A stretch of 35,479 nt of DNA from an uncultured Bacteroidales bacterium (GTDB lineage: Bacteria; Bacteroidota; Bacteroidia; Bacteroidales; Bacteroidaceae). Below the pieces are notes generated by a model that was not told the DNA's origin, searched no databases, and saw only the letters and a list, made by a program, of their open reading frames with translations. Both the position numbers and the translations under genes were made by a program. This document shows positions 28,501 to 35,227 of this stretch, piece by piece. The stretch spans positions 1 to 35,479 of the forward strand of contig CACZXN010000021.1 in NCBI GenBank assembly GCA_902785075.1, read 5' to 3'. Position 1 is the stretch's first letter; each line of letters starts with the position of its first letter.

Positions 28501-30104
28501 TCCGTATAGGTAGCAGGGGATGTGAAATCAAATCCTCGTCCCTTGGCCTTCAATCTGCCCGTCAAGTGGCAGGGATCGCTCAAGGCGATAATCGCATTTA
28601 CATTGAAGTTACGTGCAGTCAGGTCAATGTCGTATGCCTCGTTGTTCATGTTGTAATTAGCCTTCACCACAGCATTCGATGCCCCGTAGTTGAGCGATGC
28701 GTCTGCTTTCAATTGATTGTCAGCCATATTGATAGAGCCGTTCATTCTCATGCCTGCAGGCAGTCTCAACATTGAAGCCACATCTTTAGGAAGGAATCCT
28801 TTGACAAACGACAGGTTCTGTCCGCTGAGGTCCATACGGCTTTCTATGCCGATGTTGCCGTTTGGATCCATCAGATTGGTTAAGACGGCATCACCTTTGA
28901 AGTCGAACGCACCATCCATCTTTGCTTCGAGGTGGTGCACATCGAGTTGGTGCATATTCCCTTCAGCAGCTAATGCTATTGTGATAGGACGGTCTGGTAA
29001 GGAGTTCTCAAACTGATCGGCCATGTCTGCTGCAAATCTGGCAAGGTCGGATTTCCCTACGGTTCCATTAGCGTCAACACGTAGTGTGCCTGCAAGGGAA
29101 TCCGGACTGAACGTATCCATATCCATTCGCAGATCAAGGTTCAAATCCGATGATGGAGTCTTCAGATGTGCCTGGTTGAGATAAAGGGCTTTGTTGTCCA
29201 TTCTGAATACCCCGTTCAGTGTGTCTAATTGCAGACCGCTTCGATCCTGCCCCGATAACTGTACAATACCAACGTATAGGTTTCCGTTGCTGAGATACGA
29301 TAGCGAGTCAATATTCAGGTTCACGTCCTTCAGGTTGATGTGGCTGGGGTCGAACCCTCGAACTGGTATTGCACCTCCTGTGTCGTAATTGATAGCGGTT
29401 TGCTGCATCTTTAACGGAGCGACATAATAGTTGCCGCCATCCAGATCCAAACGTGCACTTGTGGTGGCTGTACCCATTTGGGTATTGATTGTCATACTGT
29501 CTCGAGGTGCCATATTCAGGGTGAACCCTACATCGTTCAGAACAACCTGTTTGAGGTCGATGGTCTTGAGCATGCTGCTTTCTTCCTCTTCCAGCGTGTC
29601 TTCAGCCACACTATCAGCTAAAGAGATGATGAGGTCAGAACGGTCGAATGTGAGGGAGGGGACAGTCATGTGTCCTTGATTTAGGTTCCATTCCACATTT
29701 TTTACTTCTAACAGCTTGCCTCTGAACTGTAATTGCATCGATTCAACCAGGTCGAGCGTGTTGACTTGCGTGTCCGTCAGACGAACCTCATCAATCATCA
29801 CCTCGCCCTTGAAAAGCGGGAGCAACCTCACGTCGGCTATCAGTTCCTTAGCATGAAGTACCGTATCAGACGGCGCTATCATCAATACTCCACCCATTGA
29901 GAGGTCGAGCGGGAACTTCAGTCGCACACGTTCCACGCTCACCTCCATTCCTGTCTCTTTGCTGAGATAGTCAGCAGTCAGGTCAACTGCCCATTTCTGT
30001 ACAGGGGGAATATAGAGCGCAACAAACAGCAACAGCAAAAGGATAAGCGGTAATGCAACCACCCATCCTATGACTTTCAATATGCGCTTTGTCGTTTTGC
30101 TCAT
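25488..30104 (-). CDS. tamB: TamB (translocation and assembly module, DUF490)
   Basis: 1538 aa, anchored in the inner membrane by a helix near residues 13-32 (WVVALPLILLLLLFVALY). The periplasmic rest is a long succession of short beta strands, expected to form a lipid-conducting groove like AsmA/VPS13 proteins. The C-terminal DUF490 region (about 1090-1500) holds the conserved strand-rich stretch with INLLGRYTINEGEMKYTLPV and GSYIEFTGRPSNPTMNI. The start is ATG 30104: the promoter box (30119-30127) overlaps the in-frame ATG at 30122, which therefore cannot be used. The downstream tamL overlap indicates coupled synthesis of the TamB-TamL pair. Confidence 0.94.
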   Translation of the reverse strand: MSKTTKRILKVIGWVVALPLILLLLLFVALYIPPVQKWAVDLTADYLSKETGMEVSVERVRLKFPLDLSMGGVLMIAPSDTVLHAKELIADVRLLPLFKGEVMIDEVRLTDTQVNTLDLVESMQLQFRGKLLEVKNVEWNLNQGHMTVPSLTFDRSDLIISLADSVAEDTLEEEESSMLKTIDLKQVVLNDVGFTLNMAPRDSMTINTQMGTATTSARLDLDGGNYYVAPLKMQQTAINYDTGGAIPVRGFDPSHINLKDVNLNIDSLSYLSNGNLYVGIVQLSGQDRSGLQLDTLNGVFRMDNKALYLNQAHLKTPSSDLNLDLRMDMDTFSPDSLAGTLRVDANGTVGKSDLARFAADMADQFENSLPDRPITIALAAEGNMHQLDVHHLEAKMDGAFDFKGDAVLTNLMDPNGNIGIESRMDLSGQNLSFVKGFLPKDVASMLRLPAGMRMNGSINMADNQLKADASLNYGASNAVVKANYNMNNEAYDIDLTARNFNVNAIIALSDPCHLTGRLKAKGRGFDFTSPATYTDAKLNLEHVDYGTYYLDNTDMVASLKNTIIKSETQFGDERLDGKLIVEGTMNRKGVDADMKLDLPFSDLHELGLSADPLTAHATHGEFKASSNYKELFLMDAAIEGVEVVLKGDSLVTEKFDLHAETTMDSTSIQLTTSDMDFDFHSPNNLFSLMEDFSKVAETAQQQLEERSLNINLLKQMMPQTTLRASVGNQNPISKFLFMQGFRYEEVAANIRTSQEYGLQGNAHVYNFITNDSIKIDTVSFDLYQDTTQITYNVAVSCPKQEVCSAFTAYLDGFLSPHNLDSHLTFFNDKKEKGIDVGVRGVITTDSLLQLSLYPKQPIIAFRSFEVNDDNYIELYKKNRLKANVLMMSTSDSCSISVYANPVDSQLQNIEAVINNLNIEELLKVIPFAPQMAGLLNLSVNYIQTNEGFTVGGIVQANRFAYEGIGMGDLMTIFNYQPMGEEGHDINAMLYHDDEHIGIIKGNYNVTGQKHLNASLILDHLPLATVNPFITGNICALDGIVNGMVSASGPIDTLLFNGNLNPEGVHVYSEIYSFNLAIADEPITFNDSYITFNNIKILGAGQNPLTINGFVNFANLNNIDMNLSLYGQNFLVFDSSRTRKSALFGKLYGDFFARVNGTTNDLKIRGLVNVLSSTDITYIMTNTPLSVDYRLDDIVTFVDFSAPPPDASKREPRTFTGIDMQLNLEIEDGVQVRCEFSADKQSYVNVQGNGSMTMNYSPEGVINLLGRYTINEGEMKYTLPVIPLKTFELEKGSYIEFTGRPSNPTMNISATEQTKASVSNADGSSRSVLFNVGLRIFNTLENMGLEFTIDAPEDISVQNELAGLTAEEKNKLAVALLATGMYLSSTNENGFSTTNALNNFLQNEINNIAGKAVSSAVNVDMSVGMEQTKRDDGTTRTDYSFKFTKRFFSDRLNVVVGGRINADGNNNSNESGAYIDDISLEWRLDKGGTQYIRIFHDKNYDNLLEGELTENGAGVVLRKKLDSLSELFIWKRKKNDQKQ

Positions 30105-30118
30105 GTGCCTGAACTTCT

Positions 30119-30150
30119 GCAAAATTACGGATAATTCTCAATACCACAAA
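30119..30150 (-). promoter_or_regulatory. Promoter of tamB-tamL (and probably radA)
   Basis: On the minus strand: TTTG (30147-30150), 19-bp spacer, TAATTTTGC (30119-30127), 15 bp before the ATG at 30104. A full consensus match that also fixes the tamB start. Confidence 0.85.
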
Positions 30151-30180
30151 ATTATTTTATAATTTTTGCATATAAAATGT

Positions 30181-30217
30181 AAAAACAGGCCCATCCTTCC
30201 TTCGATGAGCCTGTTTT
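30181..30217 (-). terminator. Terminator of the Tyr-rich lipoprotein gene
   Basis: On the minus strand AAAACAGGC and GCCTGTTTT, extended inward by CATC/GATG with one mismatch, form a long stem followed by a T tract. It lies 42 bp after the stop of the gene at 30259-30912 and before the tamB promoter. Confidence 0.85.
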
Positions 30218-30258
30218 GATGTACGATTTAGTTATTTTTCGATTTTCGTTCTTAGCTC

Positions 30259-30912
30259 TCAATCCTTAGCTTTCAGAAACCTTGAACCACGTTCCACAAT
30301 TCTCACTTCGCCCTTCACCATATCGCTCTTCGTCGAGTCAGCTGCTTCGCCACGTGTCGGAGCATAGTAGTATGGGTAGCCGTTATTGTAATAGTAGTCG
30401 TAGTTGTCGTAGTAGCCATAGCCATAATAGTTGTCATAATAACCATAGCTGTTCCAATTAAAGTTATCCAACTTGAAGAGGGTGAAGCGTGTTCTGTTGT
30501 TGAGATAGCCGGCAAACACATCTGTGTAAACGCGAGTGTACGGGTTATAGTCGCTCGTGATGCTCCATTGATAGATGTCGCAGTCGAGATTGCTGTCGTA
30601 GTGGTAACGCAACTGAATGACACCATTAATCACTCTCCAGTCGAAGTAATAGCTCTGATAGCGGTATGGACCATCATTGTAGAAGTCAATCTGGTCTCCG
30701 TGTCCGTATGTACTGCCATCGCGGAAGAACCGAATGTTGGTATAAGCAGCATCGACTTCCCAGACTCTGTCATATCTGTCGGCAAAGCTATAAAACATAC
30801 CCATGTCACCTGTCCATTCTCCCCTGAGGTTGTATGCGGTTGTGACATCCTCATCGCATGATACGAACATCATGGCGAGGATTCCAATCAATAGTGTAGA
30901 AATCTTTTTCAT
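30259..30912 (-). CDS. Putative lipoprotein with Tyr/Asn-rich C-terminus
   Basis: 217 aa from ATG 30912. Signal MKKISTLLIGILAMMFVSC has a lipobox with Cys at 19, followed by DEDVTTAYN. The middle (about 30-130) contains alternating aromatic strands (RGEWTGDMGMFYSF, YQSYYFDWRVI, IQLRYHYDS), resembling a small lipocalin-like beta fold. From about residue 150 a low-complexity part is dominated by Tyr, Asn and Gly (NSYGYYDNYYGYGYY), then a polar tail. Acidic residues after the lipid Cys are common for surface-exposed lipoproteins in this phylum (inference). I do not recognise the family. Five heptamers lie in the leader, and the promoter box is at 31000-31008. Confidence 0.78.
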   Translation of the reverse strand: MKKISTLLIGILAMMFVSCDEDVTTAYNLRGEWTGDMGMFYSFADRYDRVWEVDAAYTNIRFFRDGSTYGHGDQIDFYNDGPYRYQSYYFDWRVINGVIQLRYHYDSNLDCDIYQWSITSDYNPYTRVYTDVFAGYLNNRTRFTLFKLDNFNWNSYGYYDNYYGYGYYDNYDYYYNNGYPYYYAPTRGEAADSTKSDMVKGEVRIVERGSRFLKAKD

Positions 30913-30952
30913 AAGCGGATATTTTTTAGGGTTTGTAAATTCTTTTGTTTTA

Positions 30953-30987
30953 ACTCTCAACTCTCAACTGTCAACTGTCAACTGTCA
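30953..30987. repeat. Five in-phase heptamers (ACTCTCA/ACTGTCA)
   Basis: ACTCTCA twice, then ACTGTCA three times, without gaps, ending in ACC. The tract lies between the -7 box (31000-31008) and the ATG (30912) of the lipoprotein gene, so it is in its transcribed leader. Confidence 0.85.
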
Positions 30988-30999
30988 ACCATCCACGCT

Positions 31000-31008
31000 G
31001 CAAAGGTA
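31000..31008 (-). promoter_or_regulatory. Likely -7 box of the Tyr-rich lipoprotein gene
   Basis: The minus strand reads TACCTTTGC, a consensus -7 box about 88 bp before the chosen ATG. No clear TTTG at the usual distance. It is compatible with start 30912 and leaves the alternative start 30960 with a short leader. Confidence 0.6.
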
Positions 31009-31115
31009 CGGCTTTTTTTGTATTTCTCATTAGGAAAATGCATAATTTGTGGAGGATTTTCCCCAAAACCGCAATTAATTGCTGTATTGTGTGTGATAAA
31101 TTATAAATTATTTAC

Positions 31116-31124
31116 TATCTTTGC
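31116..31124 (+). promoter_or_regulatory. Likely -7 box of the 136-aa lipoprotein gene
   Basis: TATCTTTGC, 27 bp before the ATG at 31152. The -33 element is poor (TTG at 31087-31089 is too far). Confidence 0.6.
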
Positions 31125-31151
31125 GCCACTTACAATCAAAACCAAAACAAC

Positions 31152-31562
31152 ATGAACAATTGGATTAAGAGAGTGCAACGCAAACTTGCTTGCTTTGCCG
31201 AACGTGAGAATTTTGGCCAGAAAGGCAGTATCGTCATACCTTTGTTTGCCTTTGTGGTGCTGTTATCAGCTTGTGGAGCCAACGAACCCTCTGTGGGTGA
31301 GAAGGAAGCCGCCATCTACCGAGAGTACTTCGAGAAAGTGAAGAAAGCTCAGTCGATAGAGGACATCGCACAGATTCAAAACGAATCGGGATTCGAAGAA
31401 CGTATTGCTGAGTTGGTGCCCGAATGGAGAGTGCTCATCAACGGAACCGACTCAAGTGCCTACTATGCCGAGCAGGCTAAGGCACAAGGGGCGAAAGACT
31501 CTTTGAAGGCCATCACAGAGGCCAAACTGACAGAGTTTATCAAGAACATCAAGTTTGAGTAA
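31152..31562 (+). CDS. Putative lipoprotein, 136 aa, with long N-terminal extension
   Basis: The first 24 residues are polar and basic (MNNWIKRVQRKLACFAEREN), followed by a hydrophobic stretch and lipobox SIVIPLFAFVVLLSAC with C41. If lipidated at C41, the signal has an unusually long n-region; no later Met could replace the start. The mature part is helical and charged (VGEKEAAIYREYFEKVKKA, AKLTEFIKNIKFE), with a coiled-coil look. I do not recognise the family. It lies 35 bp upstream of the GH9 gene on the same strand, so the two may be co-transcribed, although that gap also holds the heptamers TGACCTC and TAACCTC. Confidence 0.75.
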   Translation: MNNWIKRVQRKLACFAERENFGQKGSIVIPLFAFVVLLSACGANEPSVGEKEAAIYREYFEKVKKAQSIEDIAQIQNESGFEERIAELVPEWRVLINGTDSSAYYAEQAKAQGAKDSLKAITEAKLTEFIKNIKFE

Positions 31563-31597
31563 TCATTCTGACCTCTAACCTCTAAAATAGACTTAAT

Positions 31598-34276
31598 ATG
31601 CAACGAAAAGCATTATCGGTTATCGCCTTCACGATTTGTGTGCTCTTCATGCAGGCACAGGGTGTTTTGCCTTTCGGGAATTGGTTCAACAAACCCGACC
31701 AATCGCGCATCATTGAGAATCAGATAGCATCCCGCCCCGACCAATTGCGCATTCTCAAAAATCAAGTGGGGTATTACCCCGATCAGGAGAAGTATGTCGT
31801 TGTTGAGGGCGACAATCCCCTTCCATGGGCCGTCAAGGTTCCCGACAATTACACGTTTCCTGGTAGCAAGGTCAAGTGGCCCAAAGGTAAGACGCTGGCT
31901 TTGAGTCGTATACGTCCGATTGTCTCACCTTTGTCGGGCAAGATCCGTTATGTAGCCAAGCTTGCTGATATGACGACACCCGGACGTTATCAAATCGTTT
32001 ATGGTGACCAGACGACTGACATCCTGGTGTCCGAACGTCCCTATAGCGACATCGCCAAGGCTTCGCTGCGTCTGTTCTACCTCATCCGCTCGGGTGTGCC
32101 AATCGAACGGGGTGGGGTTTACAACCGTCCGCTCGGTCATCCCGACACGCAGGTACTTGTCCATCCTTCGGCTGCGACCGAGAAGCGTCCAGCAGGTACA
32201 GTCATCAGTTCGCCCTATGGTTGGTACGATGCCGGCGACTACAACAAGTATGTGGTGAACTCCGCGTTCAGCATCGGCTTGATGTTTGCTGCCTACGAAC
32301 AGCTTACTGCCTATTTCGCAACTCTCGATACGGACATTCCTGAAAGCACCAACCAGACACCCGACTTCCTCGACGAGATGATGTTCAACCTCCGTTGGCT
32401 CCTCACAATGCAGGATCCCGATGATGGCGGTGTGTATCACAAGCTTACAACGCCCAACTTCGAGGCGTTCATCATGCCGACGGAGTGCAAGCAGCAACGC
32501 TATGTGGTGGCGAAAAGCACTACGGCAACGCTCGACTTCGCAGCTGTGATGGCTGATGCAGCCCGTCTGTTTGCTCCCTATCAGCGCGACTATCCTGGCT
32601 TTGTGGCTCAGGCCGAGAAGGCTGCGAAACTGGCCTATCAATGGGCGAAGGAACATCCGCAGGCCATGTACAACCAGAACCAACTGCGCGACCCAGCCGT
32701 AACGACCGGCACCTACAGCGATTTCAATTCGCGCGACGAATTCTTCTGGGCAGCCTCGGCCCTCTACCGCCTGACTAAAGATATGTCGTATCTCTCCGAC
32801 GCAAGGCAGTACGAGCCTCGTCAGTTCTCTACGCCCTCTTGGGGAAATGTGTCGGCACTCGGAGCCTTCGAGTGGCTGGCAGAGCCGTATGTGGGGACTG
32901 TTCAGTCGGTTGACGAGTCGGGTCTTCCTATGAATATTATAACGTTGAGTGACGAGTTTCATGTTCGCATGCTCAATCAGCTGACAGCCTACTGCGACAA
33001 CGCCATCAAGGGTGTCGACGAGTCATCGTTCCAGTCGCCCTACGGCAACAGCGCCGGCGACTTCGGGTGGGGCTGTCTGGCCGAGAAATGCTGTTGTCAA
33101 GGCCTTGCACTGCTCTATGCCGACAAGATGTCTGGCACCGACAAATACCGTCAGTATGCCCTTATGAATGCCGACTATCTCCTGGGCCGCAATGCGACGG
33201 GCTATTGCTACGTCACGGGCTTCGGCGAGCTTAGTCCGATGCATCCCCACCACCGCATCAGTTCGGCTGACGATGTTGAGGCTCCTTTCCCAGGCATGTT
33301 GGTCGGAGGTCCCAATCCTGGTCAGCAGGACAAGAAAGATTTGAAGAAGGCGGTCTATCCGTCGAATGTCCCCGACGAATCGTACATCGACGATGAGGAG
33401 TCATATGCCTCCAACGAGATTGCCATCAACTGGAATGCCTCACTCGTCGCCTTCCTTTGCTGGCTCGATGCGCTCGCTTTGCCAGAAAATCCCGTCGTCC
33501 TGAAAAGCGGAGATGTCAGCATGACGATCGATGTCCAGCAAGGTGGAAAAGTGTTGTCCCTCAAATATGGAGAAAAAGAAATCATCTCCCAACTGCAACG
33601 TCCCGAATGGTTCGGAAGCACCTTCTGGACAAGTCCGCAGCGTGAATGGAACTGGCCCCCAGTACAGGAGTTCGATAAGCGGCCCTATGCCGTCGATCAC
33701 TACAACGCCGAGCACCTCATCATCAGCAGCCCTGTCTCCCAGCGATTAGGTCTGCGAGTAGGTAAGGATTTCAGTGTCGGCAAGAACGGCTCCTTCGTCA
33801 TCACCTATTCCATCAAGAACGAAGGCACGGAGCCACGAAGTGTGGCACCTTGGGAAATCACCCGTGTCATCAACGACGACGGCATCATCTACTTCGATGC
33901 ACCCATCGACAGCATCTGGCCTGCTGATCTCATGACCTTCACATCAGCCCATGGTGCCTCATGGTATAAGACCGATGAAGCACCACAGAACCGCAAGGTC
34001 AATGCGAACGCACGAGGATGGTTAGCCTATTCTGCAGACGGGTTAATACTGCTGAAGCAGTTCAAGGATCTCAAAGCAGGCGAGGCAGCACCAGGCGAAG
34101 CCGAGGTGCAGGTATATGTCAACCAAGGTAAGACCTACATCGAACTCGAGAGCCAGGGAGCCTACACCCTCCTTCAGCCAGGCGAGCAGCTCACATGGAC
34201 CGTATGCTGGTATCTCCTCCCCACCAACGCATCACCAGTCCCCTCCCAGCAACTGATGAAACTACCCAAACCCTGA
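31598..34276 (+). CDS. GH9 endoglucanase with C-terminal DUF4380-like domain
   Basis: 892 aa, secreted (signal MQRKALSVIAFTICVLFMQAQ). Layout: an N-terminal Ig-like cellulase domain beginning ILKNQVGYYPDQEKYVVV; the GH9 (alpha/alpha)6 barrel with catalytic aspartates D211 and D214 (GWYDAGDYNKY), the C-terminal signature LLGRNATGYCYVTGFG then MHPHHR, and the acid E607 in YASNEIAINWNAS; then about 250 residues (from about 635) resembling DUF4380, a galactose-mutarotase-like sugar fold (GGKVLSLKYGEKE, FWTSPQREWNWPP). It should cut beta-1,4-glucan or xyloglucan. Before the Ig-like domain is a short repeated motif (PDQSRIIENQ, PDQLRILKNQ). Several sampled rows are GC-richer than polA or DUF4421, which hints at different origin or strong codon bias. 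Confidence 0.92.
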   Translation: MQRKALSVIAFTICVLFMQAQGVLPFGNWFNKPDQSRIIENQIASRPDQLRILKNQVGYYPDQEKYVVVEGDNPLPWAVKVPDNYTFPGSKVKWPKGKTLALSRIRPIVSPLSGKIRYVAKLADMTTPGRYQIVYGDQTTDILVSERPYSDIAKASLRLFYLIRSGVPIERGGVYNRPLGHPDTQVLVHPSAATEKRPAGTVISSPYGWYDAGDYNKYVVNSAFSIGLMFAAYEQLTAYFATLDTDIPESTNQTPDFLDEMMFNLRWLLTMQDPDDGGVYHKLTTPNFEAFIMPTECKQQRYVVAKSTTATLDFAAVMADAARLFAPYQRDYPGFVAQAEKAAKLAYQWAKEHPQAMYNQNQLRDPAVTTGTYSDFNSRDEFFWAASALYRLTKDMSYLSDARQYEPRQFSTPSWGNVSALGAFEWLAEPYVGTVQSVDESGLPMNIITLSDEFHVRMLNQLTAYCDNAIKGVDESSFQSPYGNSAGDFGWGCLAEKCCCQGLALLYADKMSGTDKYRQYALMNADYLLGRNATGYCYVTGFGELSPMHPHHRISSADDVEAPFPGMLVGGPNPGQQDKKDLKKAVYPSNVPDESYIDDEESYASNEIAINWNASLVAFLCWLDALALPENPVVLKSGDVSMTIDVQQGGKVLSLKYGEKEIISQLQRPEWFGSTFWTSPQREWNWPPVQEFDKRPYAVDHYNAEHLIISSPVSQRLGLRVGKDFSVGKNGSFVITYSIKNEGTEPRSVAPWEITRVINDDGIIYFDAPIDSIWPADLMTFTSAHGASWYKTDEAPQNRKVNANARGWLAYSADGLILLKQFKDLKAGEAAPGEAEVQVYVNQGKTYIELESQGAYTLLQPGEQLTWTVCWYLLPTNASPVPSQQLMKLPKP

Positions 34277-34284
34277 ACCTTGAA

Positions 34285-34354
34285 TAGTTGATAGTTTGCC
34301 GTTTACAGTTTACCGTTTTTGACTTTTGAACTCTAACCTCTAACCTCCAACCTC
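34285..34354. repeat. Ten in-phase degenerate heptamers
   Basis: TAGTTGA, TAGTTTG, CCGTTTA, CAGTTTA, CCGTTTT, TGACTTT, TGAACTC, TAACCTC, TAACCTC, CAACCTC. The seven-base phase holds while the unit drifts from TAGTTGA to TAACCTC. Confidence 0.75.
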
Positions 34355-34484
34355 TTCCTCCCCCTAAAAGGGGGTTGGGGGGCTTCTTAGCTCTTTTCAT
34401 ACGCCCCCGCCCTGAAGGGCACCCCCTCTATCTTAAAGGGGGAACTTTTTTTGGGGTTATTAGCTGCTCCCCTAAGATAGGGGA

Positions 34485-34505
34485 CCGAGCGAAATCGTAG
34501 CTCGG
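34485..34505. other. Hairpin CCGAGC/GCTCGG
   Basis: Six-base perfect stem (34485-34490 and 34500-34505) with a 9-nt loop, without a T tract on either side, so not called a terminator. Confidence 0.45.
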
Positions 34506-34596
34506 TTTGCGACGACGGAAGGTTTATCTTCCCAAAGGAGTGAAACGAAGTGTACTTTCGTCATGAAATGACTGAGGAGTGTGTCTTTGCTTTTGA

Positions 34597-34656
34597 GTCC
34601 CAGTATGGGACCGCTTCAGTCCCAATATGGGAACGATACAGTCCCAGTGTGGGACC
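34597..34656. repeat. Three 22-bp spaced palindromic repeats
   Basis: GTCCCAGTATGGGACC (34597), GTCCCAATATGGGAAC (34619) and GTCCCAGTGTGGGACC (34641). Each is an imperfect palindrome, and the starts are exactly 22 bp apart, about two helical turns. Such an arrangement can bind a dimeric protein repeatedly on one face of DNA; it can also be a mobile repeat. Function not known. Confidence 0.85.
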
Positions 34657-34793
34657 GTTTCGACATACTGTGTGTCAGATCCCTCGTAAGATTCGATGAA
34701 AAATGCAGAATAATATGAAATTTGCAAAGACCTAACACAAAAAGCCTCGAAAATGGCTTTGCAGATACTTGTGGTCGTGTTTTTGGTTCTCCA

Positions 34794-34859
34794 AAGAGGT
34801 AACTAAGACCTAACTAAGAGGTAACTAAGACCTAACTAAGAGGTAACTAAGACCTAACA
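34794..34859. repeat. Six 11-bp units, left arm of an inverted pair
   Basis: AAGAGGTAACT and AAGACCTAACT alternate three times (the last ends CA), giving a 22-bp super-period. The reverse complement of the same unit forms an array at 35184-35227. An extra AAGACCTAAC lies outside, at 34726-34735. Confidence 0.92.
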
Positions 34860-34878
34860 TGAATTTACGATTTCTCTC

Positions 34879-34908
34879 CCCCAACGGGGCGAAATTATTT
34901 AGGATAGG
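34879..34908. repeat. REP-like 30-bp repeat, copy A
   Basis: Starts with the hairpin CCCCAACGGGG, followed by an AT-rich part ending AGGATAGG. Identical at 28 of 30 positions to copy B, 102 bp downstream. Confidence 0.8.
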
Positions 34909-34980
34909 ACCTATTTATTTACGATTTGACCATTGACCATTTACGATTGATTTTAATTGATTTATTTACAAATTTCTTAG

Positions 34981-35010
34981 CCCCAACGGGGCGGAATAAT
35001 TTAGGATAGG
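34981..35010. repeat. REP-like 30-bp repeat, copy B
   Basis: Same unit as copy A. It continues into a 7-bp perfect stem ATAGGGC/GCCCTAT with a GGAA loop (35006-35023), of the GNRA type, which copy A lacks. Confidence 0.8.
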
Positions 35011-35085
35011 GCGGAAGCCCTATTTCGTTTTAAACACCCCACCCATCGCCCTGTAGGGGCGAAATATCTTATAATATGTCTTTCC

Positions 35086-35105
35086 GATAGGGTTGACACC
35101 CTATC
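35086..35105. other. Eight-base perfect hairpin
   Basis: GATAGGGT and ACCCTATC around a TGAC loop, within the REP-like cluster. No T tract follows, so it looks like part of the repeat family rather than a terminator. Confidence 0.55.
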
Positions 35106-35183
35106 CTTTGTTATGTCACCCCTACGGGGTTTCTAAGTTCCCTCGTCCTCCCCCTAAAGGGGGAGTTAGAGGTGGTCTGTTCT

Positions 35184-35227
35184 AGTTACCTCTTAGTTAG
35201 GTCTTAGTTAGGTCTTAGTTAGGTCTT
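35184..35227. repeat. Four 11-bp units, right arm of an inverted pair
   Basis: AGTTACCTCTT, then AGTTAGGTCTT three times: the reverse complement of the units at 34794-34859. A lone GTTAGGTCTT follows at 35284-35293. Confidence 0.92.

Larger units (their letters stand above)
34277..34590. other. Intergenic, repeat-rich, no gene
   Basis: Follows the GH9 stop. It holds a 70-bp heptamer tract, two CCCCCTAAAAGGGGG-type palindromes (near 34360 and 34422), a CGCCC...GGGC word near 34405, and a hairpin CCGAGC/GCTCGG (34485-34505). No ORF with convincing coding character was found. Confidence 0.6.
34860..35183. other. Intergenic core between the two 11-bp arrays
   Basis: No gene. It contains the two 30-bp REP-like repeats, hairpins CGCCC/GGGCG (35047-35061), GATAGGGT/ACCCTATC (35086-35105), ACCCCTACGGGGT (35118-35130) and CTCCCCCTAAAGGGGGAG (35148-35165), and a heptamer tract around 34918-34966 (TTTACGA, TTTGACC, ATTGACC, ATTTACG). 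Confidence 0.65.

Noticed and set aside
30105-30122. N-terminal extension of tamB (6 codons)
   Set aside because: Its ATG lies inside the promoter -7 box, so it would not be in the transcript.
31925-32962. 345-aa ORF antisense to GH9
   Set aside because: It lies wholly within the GH9 coding sequence, which has intact catalytic motifs. It is a side effect of the GC-rich codons there.
34524-34727. 67-aa ORF on the minus strand across the 22-bp repeats
   Set aside because: The frame is made by the three palindromic repeats read in successive frames (VPHWD, VPILG, SHTGT). No promoter or start context; most likely not a protein.
34597-34859. Possible CRISPR array
   Set aside because: Units are 11 or 22 bp with no unique spacers of 30 bp or so, and no cas gene is in the window.
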